Assembly (NCBI GenBank): GCA_903888815.1
Contig: CAISVC010000731.1
Span: 1 to 13,141, forward strand
DNA length: 13,141 bases
Reading direction: 5' to 3'
Source of the DNA: an uncultured Fibrobacterota bacterium
GTDB lineage: Bacteria; Fibrobacterota; Chitinivibrionia; Chitinivibrionales; Chitinispirillaceae
Shown here: positions 6,223 to 12,608 of the stretch, piece by piece
Position numbering within the stretch: the stretch's first letter is position 1
How the letters are laid out: each line of letters opens with the position of its first letter
Program-made: the position numbers and the translations under genes
Notes under the pieces: generated by a model
Database searches by the model: none
Told to the model about the DNA's origin: nothing
Seen by the model: the letters and a program-made list of their open reading frames with translations, nothing else

Positions 6223-8223
6223 CTACACCTCTTCAATCGCCACAAGCGGCTGCTCTTTCTGCACCGTCACCCCTTCCTGCACCAGTATTTTGACAATCCT
6301 GCATTTTACCGGCGCAGTTATTTCATTAAAGAGCTTCATGGCTTCCACGATACAGACTTTGTCGCCCGCATTCACCGTGTCGCCTTCATTGACAAAAGCG
6401 GTTTTGCCCTGCCCTGGCGACATGTAAAACTTTCCGACCAGCGGCGCATTGATCGTGCGTTTGTATACCTCTGCCTTCTTTGGCTCCTGCTGTGCCGGTG
6501 TCGCCTGCGTCTTTGCAGGTACGGGAGATGAAGCTTTTACACCCTCTCCAGGCTGGGGTGCTTTATCATTGTCGGAAACGGCAACGGTTACCGAAGCTGA
6601 AGGAACTGACGTTTCTGCAGCACGTACGGTAATTCGCTGGTCGCCTTTTTTGAAAACAACCTCATCGAGCGACAGGCCGTCGATCCTGCGTAAAAGCTGC
6701 TGCACGAGCGTTGGCGCCGTATTTATAAGCGACTCTATCTCGCTGGCAAACGGGGATAAAGGCTGTGAAGGGGGGGTTGCCTCGGGTTTAATGTCCTGCC
6801 TGAGTTTCTTGAGCTCAAGATCGGCCGGTGTTTCCGGCCGCTCTGCAGGAGGAAGCACGCGCCACTTGAAATATTCCACCGCAGGCTCAGGCAGCAATAG
6901 ATAGGAAAGGATATCCTCTTCATGTTCGATCAGTTTAGGATCTACGCCGTCAGTCGCCTTGGGAAGCACTGGAGTCAGACGGTCTGCGGGACGGCCGGTA
7001 ATAGGCTGCTCATCGCCCAGAATTCTCCGGATCATCCTCCGGTGAATCGGCGCCGGCGATCTGCCGTAGAGCCCCCGTACATAATCCTTGACCTCGTTGG
7101 GAACGATCTTGTACCGTTCTCCGGCCAGCACATTCATGACCGCCTGAGTTCCCACGATCTGGCTCGTGGGCGTGACAAGCGGCGGATAGCCCAGGTCCTC
7201 GCGGACCAGCGTTATCTCTTTAAGCACGTCCGGCAGTTTGTCAAGCGCATTCTGCATCTCAAGCTGGGAACGGAAATTGGAAATCATGCCTCCGGGGATC
7301 TGGTGGATGAGAATTTCGGGGTCGATATACGGGAGCATTCCACTCGCCTGCTTCCGCTTGGGTGAAAGCTCGGCGAAAAACTTCGCGACGCGTTCGATCG
7401 CCTCCATGTCCAGATTCGCCGAATAATTGGTTTCTTCGAAAATAACCGCCAAGGTCTCTACCGGCGGCTGTGAGGAAAAGCCAGCCATGGACGACACTGC
7501 GCAGTCGATGGCACCGGCGCCGGCACGCACGCCCTCCACATAGGTGGCGACCGCCATACCGCTTGACGAATGGCAATGCAGCTGGATCGGCACGCCGACT
7601 TCCCGCACCAGAGCGCGTACGAGGCGTTCGGCCGCGATCGGCGACAGAATCCCCGCCATGTCCTTGATGCAGAGCGAATCCACGCCGATGTCCACCTGCT
7701 CTTTTGCATACTGGACGAATTTCTCGACCGTATGCACCGGCGAAATTGTGTAGCAGAGCGTTCCCTGAGCATGACCGTCATGCTTCTTGATCGTCCGTAC
7801 GGCGGCCTCGAGGTTGCGGGTGTCGTTAAGCGCGTCGAAAACACGGAAAATGTCGATGCCGTTTTCACAGGCCAGCCCGATGAACCGGTCAACCACGTCA
7901 TCGGCGTAGTTCCGGTACCCGACCAGGTTCTGGCCGCGCAGGAGCATCTGGAGCGGGGTGTTTTTCGCCTTGGCCTTGATGAGCCGCAGCCGATCCCACG
8001 GGTTCTCGCGCAAAAAACGCAGGCAGACGTCGAAGGTGGCGCCTCCCCAGCATTCGAGCGAATAGTATCCTATGTTGTCAATCACATCGATGATACGGAG
8101 CATGTCTTCGGTCCGCATGCGCGTGGCCCAGAGCGACTGGTGTGCGTCGCGCAGCGTCGTATCAGTAACGCGGAGCGGTATCTTATGCAGCTGATCTTCG
8201 GTGCGGTATTTTTCTAACTTCAT
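6223..8223 (-). CDS. carboxyltransferase-biotin carrier fusion (OadA/PycB type with AccB-like BCCP domain)
   Basis: The 666-residue product joins two parts. Residues 1-465 are an OadA/PycB/transcarboxylase-5S-type carboxyltransferase moving a carboxyl group between oxaloacetate/pyruvate and biotin: RVTDTTLRDAHQS (18-30) with metal-binding D21, the IKDMAG lysine K187 expected to be carbamylated, and the LHCH pair H216/H218. After a Pro-rich stretch, residues 490-535 resemble the N-terminal part of AccB, an Ala/Pro linker spans about 536-585, and residues 588-666 form a biotinyl domain with biotin lysine K630 in VEAMKLFNEI. That domain (GKFYMSP...VNEGDTVNAGDKVCIVEAMK) looks like acetyl-CoA carboxylase AccB rather than the short OadA tail. 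OadA and PycB are usually about 570-600 residues, so this one is long. The gene lies 18 bp after accA with GAGGA upstream of its ATG. No accC, oadB or oadG is nearby. It may be a pyruvate carboxylase B subunit, a decarboxylase, or a transcarboxylase subunit also serving AccA/AccD. Confidence 0.92.
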   Translation of the reverse strand: MKLEKYRTEDQLHKIPLRVTDTTLRDAHQSLWATRMRTEDMLRIIDVIDNIGYYSLECWGGATFDVCLRFLRENPWDRLRLIKAKAKNTPLQMLLRGQNLVGYRNYADDVVDRFIGLACENGIDIFRVFDALNDTRNLEAAVRTIKKHDGHAQGTLCYTISPVHTVEKFVQYAKEQVDIGVDSLCIKDMAGILSPIAAERLVRALVREVGVPIQLHCHSSSGMAVATYVEGVRAGAGAIDCAVSSMAGFSSQPPVETLAVIFEETNYSANLDMEAIERVAKFFAELSPKRKQASGMLPYIDPEILIHQIPGGMISNFRSQLEMQNALDKLPDVLKEITLVREDLGYPPLVTPTSQIVGTQAVMNVLAGERYKIVPNEVKDYVRGLYGRSPAPIHRRMIRRILGDEQPITGRPADRLTPVLPKATDGVDPKLIEHEEDILSYLLLPEPAVEYFKWRVLPPAERPETPADLELKKLRQDIKPEATPPSQPLSPFASEIESLINTAPTLVQQLLRRIDGLSLDEVVFKKGDQRITVRAAETSVPSASVTVAVSDNDKAPQPGEGVKASSPVPAKTQATPAQQEPKKAEVYKRTINAPLVGKFYMSPGQGKTAFVNEGDTVNAGDKVCIVEAMKLFNEITAPVKCRIVKILVQEGVTVQKEQPLVAIEEV

Positions 8224-8241
8224 AGCAGCATTTCCTCTATG

Positions 8242-9195
8242 CTATTCGATGAATTTTCCCATGGCGGAAAATTTTTCAAACCTTCTTGCACAAAGCTTCA
8301 CGGTCGTAAGCGCGCCAAGTTCCTTCAGATGTTTGAGCACCACGCTCCTCATCGTATCGGCCGTCTGCTGCGGAAAGCGGTGCGCACCGCCCGGCGGTTC
8401 GGGAATGATTTCATCGATGACACCGAGATCAAGGAGCGATGCCGACGTCAGCTTGAGCGCCTCTGCCGCCTGCGCGGAAAAGGAGCCGTCACGCCAGAGT
8501 ATTCCGGCGCAGCCTTCGGGCGAGATGACCGAATAGATTGCATATTGCAGCATCAGCACGACATCGCCGACGCCGATTCCCAGCGCGCCGCCGCTGCCGC
8601 CCTCGCCGGTCACAACGGCAACGATCGGCACCTGGAGACGCGCCATCTCGGTGAGGTTCCGGCCGATCGCTTCGTGCTGCCCGCGTTCTTCTGCGTCTAG
8701 CCCCGGAAAGGCGCCTGCGGTGTCGATGAACGTTACCACCGGCAGGTTGTACTTTTCCGCGAGCCGCATGAGGCGCAACGCCTTGCGGTACCCTTCGGGC
8801 CGCGACATGCCGAAATTACGCTTGATATTCTCCTCAACGTTCTTGCCCTTGTTATGCCCGATAAGCATCACTTTCTCATCACCGAGCATGGCAAAACCGC
8901 CGATAAGCCCATGGTCGTCGCCAAAGCAGCGGTCGCCGTGCAGTTCCACGAAATCGGTAAAAATGTCTTCAATGTAATCGCGCAGAACAGGACGATGCGG
9001 ATGCCGGGCAATCTGCACGGTCTGCCACGGCGTGATGTTCCGGTACACTTCCTTACGAACCGCATCAAGCTGTTTTTCCAGCGTCTCGATCAGGCTGCGA
9101 TGCCCGCCTCTGCCCTGGCTCTCGTGATGACGGAGTTTTTCGAGCGTTTTTTCCAGCTCAAGTATCGGCTTTTCAAAATCAAGTTCACGTTCCAT
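8242..9195 (-). CDS. accA: acetyl-CoA carboxylase carboxyltransferase subunit alpha
   Basis: The product is a 317-residue AccA, of normal length for the family. With AccD it forms the carboxyltransferase that moves CO2 from carboxybiotin to acetyl-CoA, giving malonyl-CoA for fatty acid synthesis. The N-terminal helical region LDFEKPILELEKTLEKL, then ARHPHRPVLRDYI (63-75), ELHGDR, FGMSRPEGYRKALRLM, FIDTAGAFPGLDAEERGQ and GEGGSGGALGIGVGD with its glycine-rich oxyanion loop are all present and in the usual order, followed by SPEGCAGILWRD. The ATG at 9195 lies inside the end of accD (11 bp overlap, 9185-9195), with a GGGACGG ribosome binding site within accD, so the two subunits are likely made in balanced amounts by coupled translation. 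No missing key residue was noticed. Confidence 0.96.
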   Translation of the reverse strand: MERELDFEKPILELEKTLEKLRHHESQGRGGHRSLIETLEKQLDAVRKEVYRNITPWQTVQIARHPHRPVLRDYIEDIFTDFVELHGDRCFGDDHGLIGGFAMLGDEKVMLIGHNKGKNVEENIKRNFGMSRPEGYRKALRLMRLAEKYNLPVVTFIDTAGAFPGLDAEERGQHEAIGRNLTEMARLQVPIVAVVTGEGGSGGALGIGVGDVVLMLQYAIYSVISPEGCAGILWRDGSFSAQAAEALKLTSASLLDLGVIDEIIPEPPGGAHRFPQQTADTMRSVVLKHLKELGALTTVKLCARRFEKFSAMGKFIE

Positions 9196-10042
9196 GATGC
9201 CGTCCCGACCGATTATAGTAAGATAGTATCCGGTAAAGAGTCTGTTTCATCTCTTTACGGTGCACGATACAGTCGATGAACCCGTGCTCCAGAAAGAACT
9301 CCGAGGTCTGGAAATTATCCGGCAGTTTCTGCTTGATGGTAACCTCGATCACCCGGCGGCCGGCAAAACCGACGAGCGCGCCGGGCTCTGCGATATTGAC
9401 GTCGCCGACCAGCGCATAGGAAGCAGAAACACCGCCGGTCGTCGGGTCGGTGAGCACCGAAATGTAGGGCACTTTCTTTTCGTCAAGACGGGCAATACCG
9501 GCGCAGGTTTTCGCCATCTGCATGAGCGACAGAATTCCCTCATGCATCCGTGCACCGCCCGAAGCGGAAAAAACGATATACGGCAGCTTATGTTCGCACG
9601 CATAATTTGCCGCGCGGAGGATTTTTTCGCCGGTGCCGGAGCCGAGGGAACCGCCTAAAAACCGGAAATCCATGACCCCGGCTACGACCTGAACGCCGTT
9701 TATCCGGCCCGTGCCCGTAACGACCGACTCGTTCAGGCCGGTCTTGACACGCGATTGTTCGACCTTCTCGGTATAGGGCCCTTTGCCGTCCACAAACGAG
9801 AGCGGGTCGGACGGTCTGATGGAAGCGTTCATTTCATCAAAAGTACCGGCATCAAATGTCAGATTGATCCGTTCCGCAGCAGTCAGCTTTCCGTGCCAGC
9901 TGCATTTGGGGCATACGTTCAGATTATCGTAGTAATCCTGTTTGAAAACATGAGCGCGGCATCCCTGGCATCTGATCCAGATGTCGTCTCTCGACAATTT
10001 CTGTGTATCGCGCCGTACCTCGCTTTTGCTGAACCAACCCAT
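9185..10042 (-). CDS. accD: acetyl-CoA carboxylase carboxyltransferase subunit beta
   Basis: The product is a 285-residue AccD, partner of AccA in the acetyl-CoA carboxyltransferase. The four-cysteine zinc ribbon is complete at C25, C28, C44 and C47. The crotonase-type core follows with FLGGSLGSGTGEK (the family usually has GGSMGSVVGE), FSASGGARMHEG, LSLMQMAKT, the acyl-CoA-site stretch VLTDPTTGGVSAS, and GFAGRRVIE. These agree with acetyl-CoA carboxylase rather than propionyl-CoA carboxylase. The start at 10042 has an AAGGGGG ribosome binding site that overlaps the stop region of the upstream PEP carboxykinase gene, only 14 bp away. The pair is therefore very probably on one messenger. Pairing accD directly with pckG is an uncommon arrangement in my experience. 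Confidence 0.95.
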   Translation of the reverse strand: MGWFSKSEVRRDTQKLSRDDIWIRCQGCRAHVFKQDYYDNLNVCPKCSWHGKLTAAERINLTFDAGTFDEMNASIRPSDPLSFVDGKGPYTEKVEQSRVKTGLNESVVTGTGRINGVQVVAGVMDFRFLGGSLGSGTGEKILRAANYACEHKLPYIVFSASGGARMHEGILSLMQMAKTCAGIARLDEKKVPYISVLTDPTTGGVSASYALVGDVNIAEPGALVGFAGRRVIEVTIKQKLPDNFQTSEFFLEHGFIDCIVHRKEMKQTLYRILSYYNRSGRHHGT

Positions 10043-10056
10043 CGGGCTGCCCCCTT

Positions 10057-11865
10057 CTATGAAGAAAGCGCTTTTTTAAGCCGCGATTCAAGAGCTGAAA
10101 GTTCTTCCCTGAGTACAATCGGAAGTTTCGCTCCGAATTTCCCGTAATGCTCTTTGATGCTTTGCACTTCGCGCAGCCACTCCTCAGGATCAACCTTCAG
10201 GAGCTCCCCTATATTTGATGAAGGCAGGTCGAGTCCTTTCAGATCAATGGCGCCCGGTGATGGAAGATAACCGATCGGCGTCTCGACCCCTTTTCCGGTT
10301 CCGGATATCCGCTCATAGATCCATTTGATTACCCTGCTGTTGTCGCCGTAGCCGGGCCAGAGCCACTTGCCGTCATCTGACCTGCGGAACCAGTTAACAT
10401 AGAATATGTTTGGCAGTTTATCGGCAGTGGTCCTCTTTCCGATAGAAATCCAGTGTGCGAGATAGTCTCCCATATGATAACCGCAGAACGGGAGCATGGC
10501 AAACGGATCGCGCCGCACCACGCCCACCGCGCCGATATTAGCGGTGGTGGTTTCGGAGCCTACAATGGAACCCAGGAATACTCCGTGGTTCCAGGAAAAT
10601 GCCTGATGCACGAGCGGAATGGTCGTGGGACGGCGTCCGCCGACTAAAAACGCGCTGATCGGCACTCCGGCGGGATCCTCCCACGCAGGATCGATCACCG
10701 GACACTGGACCGCCGGGGCTGTGAACCGCGCATTGGGATGAGCGCCGTTTTTACGACTCAAAGGTTCCCACGCACTGCCGGTCCAGTCAATCTTTTTTCC
10801 CGTTGGCGGTTCATAGCCGATGCCTTCCCACCAGATATCGTTTTCTTCGGTAAGTACTACATTGGTGAATATGGAATTCTTCTTTATCATAAGCATTGCA
10901 TTAGGGTTGGACTGCATTGAGGTGCCCGGTGCAACACCGAAAAATCCGGCTTCGGGATTAATGGCATGAAGCCTGCCGTCAGTTCCGAACTTCATCCAGG
11001 CAATATCGTCGCCGACACATTCGACTTTCCAGCCAGGCAGGGTCGGGATCATCATGGCCAGATTGGTTTTACCGCAGGCGCTTGGAAATGCGGCAGCTAT
11101 ATACTTCTTCTCTCCTTTGGGCGGCGTAATACCCAGAATAAGCATATGCTCAGCCAGCCATCCCTCGTCGTGCGCCTGAACCGAAGCGATGCGCAGCGCA
11201 AAGCACTTTTTGCCCAGAAGTGCGTTGCCGCCATAACCGGACCCATACGACCAGATGGTCCGCTCTTCCGGAAAATGGCTGATGTATTTGTTTTCAATGA
11301 CCGGCGTACACGGCCAGGAAGTGTCTTTCTGACCTTTCTGCAGGGGCGCGCCGACCGAATGCAGACACGGGACAAATTCACCATCTTTGCCAAGCGCATC
11401 AAGTACCTTTGTGCCTATGCGGGTCATTATGCGCATATTGACGACGACGTAAGGAGAATCAGTGATCTCCACGCCGATTTTGGAGATAGAAGAACCGATC
11501 GGTCCCATGGAAAAAGGGATCACATACATGATACGGCCCTTCATACAGCCGGAATAGAGACCAGTCATCTTTTTCCTGAGTTCCGCAGGATCCATCCAGT
11601 TATTGGTGGGCCCGGCATTATCCTTATTGCCGGAGGCAATGAATGTCCGGTCTTCAACCCGTGCAACATCCGACGGGTGACTGCGGAAAAGGAAGCTTCC
11701 CGGCCTTTTAGCCGGATTTAACGGTGTAGCCATGCCGGTATTCACCATTGCAGCGCACAGCCGGTTATATTCAGCAGGCGAACCGTCACACCAGTATATC
11801 GATTCGGGCCGGCACATGCCGGCCGCCTCTTTTACCCATTGCTGCAGTCTTTTATGCGAAACCAT
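10057..11865 (-). CDS. pckG: GTP-dependent phosphoenolpyruvate carboxykinase
   Basis: The 602-residue product interconverts oxaloacetate + GTP with PEP + CO2 + GDP in the cytosol. It belongs to the GTP-using class: the P-loop reads AAFPSACGKTNL (258-269) with the class-specific reactive cysteine C264. The metal-binding GDDIAW is at 285-290, the substrate arginine R73 sits in VEDRTF, YGSGYGGNALLGKK is at 207-220, and INPEAGFFGVAPGTS is at 302-316. The length is normal and no key residue is missing. The ATG at 11865 has AAAGGGG just upstream, spaced rather closely (three to five bases). It appears to be the first gene of the pckG-accD-accA-carboxyltransferase operon. In fermenting succinate producers this enzyme often runs towards oxaloacetate, fixing CO2 and making GTP; its place beside oxaloacetate- and malonyl-CoA-handling genes fits that direction, but this is inference. 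Confidence 0.96.
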   Translation of the reverse strand: MVSHKRLQQWVKEAAGMCRPESIYWCDGSPAEYNRLCAAMVNTGMATPLNPAKRPGSFLFRSHPSDVARVEDRTFIASGNKDNAGPTNNWMDPAELRKKMTGLYSGCMKGRIMYVIPFSMGPIGSSISKIGVEITDSPYVVVNMRIMTRIGTKVLDALGKDGEFVPCLHSVGAPLQKGQKDTSWPCTPVIENKYISHFPEERTIWSYGSGYGGNALLGKKCFALRIASVQAHDEGWLAEHMLILGITPPKGEKKYIAAAFPSACGKTNLAMMIPTLPGWKVECVGDDIAWMKFGTDGRLHAINPEAGFFGVAPGTSMQSNPNAMLMIKKNSIFTNVVLTEENDIWWEGIGYEPPTGKKIDWTGSAWEPLSRKNGAHPNARFTAPAVQCPVIDPAWEDPAGVPISAFLVGGRRPTTIPLVHQAFSWNHGVFLGSIVGSETTTANIGAVGVVRRDPFAMLPFCGYHMGDYLAHWISIGKRTTADKLPNIFYVNWFRRSDDGKWLWPGYGDNSRVIKWIYERISGTGKGVETPIGYLPSPGAIDLKGLDLPSSNIGELLKVDPEEWLREVQSIKEHYGKFGAKLPIVLREELSALESRLKKALSS

Positions 11866-12102
11866 AAACCCCTTTCAATTGCCCTGCTCCTCTACAAATG
11901 TTCTTAATTTATTATTTGCAAAATAGCAAAATAGACCCGTGAGGCGCATTCAATCACTGTAATGGCCCCACCTCCGGTCTGCTCGCGAAAAACAGCGGAC
12001 TTGAAGATCAAATTTGAGGAAAATTTTCATAGTATTTAACCTGGTCGCGTAAAGGCTGAGAAATGAAACCTCCTCCTCGACACCCGCAGGAAAAGAAGTA
12101 AA

Positions 12103-12116
12103 AAGATAATTATCTT
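12103..12116. repeat. 14-bp perfect palindrome, possible operator
   Basis: AAGATAATTATCTT reads identically on both strands. It lies about 240 bp upstream of pckG and 490 bp upstream of the PAS-sensor gene. Its GATAAT/ATTATC halves faintly recall Fur-type boxes, but a 14-bp AT-rich palindrome can arise by chance, and no regulator is named. Confidence 0.35.
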
Positions 12117-12176
12117 GTTTGAGCCAGGGCAAGGGATTTTCTGGATTTTTTTATACTATCACCTATTATGAATAAT

Positions 12177-12199
12177 TTCAATGGGATAGATCCATTGAA
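12177..12199. repeat. inverted repeat, possible operator
   Basis: TTCAATGG (12177-12184) and CCATTGAA (12192-12199) are exact reverse complements separated by seven bases. No T-run follows on either side, so a terminator is unlikely. The size and spacing would suit a dimeric regulator. It is the most GC-balanced of the symmetric elements in this gap. Confidence 0.4.
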
Positions 12200-12488
12200 C
12201 CCCTGCCTCACCCTTCCGCTATCAGCAATGGTTTTACACCTACCGATCACGTTATGAAAAAAAAGATTGACCCATTTTCAACTTTTTTGAAATATACCAC
12301 GTTGCCTGTACCTTTATTTAGACCGCACAACGTATTTTTTCTAGTCTTAAAGCTGTTTCTATTTATTATCTTTCAGAAGATCCGAAAGTTTTATTGATTT
12401 ATCCGGGCGATATTCTGATAGAGAAAAACTGCATCTCACTGTTTTCCTGTTCTGGAAAGTAGCGGGGAAAAGGGGGGTTTTATTTTAA

Positions 12489-12516
12489 TTGTAATTTTAT
12501 TAACATAAATTATAAA
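12489..12516 (+). promoter_or_regulatory. possible promoter of the PAS-sensor gene
   Basis: TTGTAA (12489-12494, four of six consensus bases) is followed after 16 bases by TATAAA (12511-12516, five of six). Transcription would begin near 12523, giving a leader of about 86 bases before the ATG at 12609. In DNA this AT-rich such matches are easily found by chance, so the support is moderate at best. Confidence 0.4.
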
Positions 12517-12608
12517 AATTGCTGGTGCAGCAGCACAAGATGATTTTTTTGTCTTTCAATATCAAGTACAAATGAAAACCTATGGCTCTTGTGCCACTAT
12601 AACTACCG

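Larger units (their letters stand above)
11866..12608. other. AT-rich intergenic region with small symmetric elements
   Basis: This 743-bp gap separates the divergent pckG and PAS-sensor genes. I see no convincing gene. Reading frames at 11950-12132 (minus) and 12254-12397 (plus, 47 codons, one hydrophobic stretch) lack ribosome binding sites and family features. The gap contains an 8-bp direct repeat GCAAAATA twice at 11918-11933 in the pckG leader, a 14-bp palindrome at 12103-12116, an 8-bp inverted repeat at 12177-12199, and a plus-strand promoter candidate at 12489-12516. It is clearly richer in A/T than the flanking genes. It may hold the control sites of the carboxylation operon. No riboswitch or tRNA/sRNA class was recognised. 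Confidence 0.6.

Noticed and set aside
5923..6531. 202-codon open frame on the plus strand bridging the convergent gap
   Set aside because: It overlaps the end of the serine hydrolase gene and runs antisense into the biotinyl domain; the protein is compositionally odd, with a Leu/Cys/Arg-rich tail, and has no motif.
7570..8217. 215-codon open frame on the plus strand
   Set aside because: It lies wholly opposite the well-supported carboxyltransferase gene, and its translation shows no family motif. Long antisense frames are expected opposite GC-rich coding DNA.
6223..8223. Calling the fusion the alpha subunit of a sodium-pumping oxaloacetate decarboxylase
   Set aside because: The membrane subunit genes oadB and oadG are not adjacent, and the biotinyl domain and neighbours are of acetyl-CoA carboxylase type. 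It cannot be fully excluded because oadB/G might lie elsewhere.
10966..11721. 251-codon open frame on the plus strand
   Set aside because: It is antisense to pckG, whose motifs are complete across this span; the frame shows no domain of its own.
11950..12132. 60-codon minus-strand frame upstream of pckG
   Set aside because: It has no recognisable ribosome binding site at its ATG and no recognisable sequence, and it contains the palindrome region; coding is unlikely.
12254..12397. Small plus-strand frame of 47 codons, beginning MKKKIDPFSTFLKY and with a hydrophobic C-terminal half
   Set aside because: There is no ribosome binding site or recognisable similarity, and AT-rich DNA easily yields a Lys-rich start and Phe/Leu-rich stretch. 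Conservation in relatives would be needed to accept it.
12520..12550. Short hairpin (TGCTG/CAGCA) followed by a run of seven T, like a terminator
   Set aside because: The stem is only five base pairs and the T-run starts well after it. It also lies just downstream of the promoter candidate, where a terminator would make little sense.
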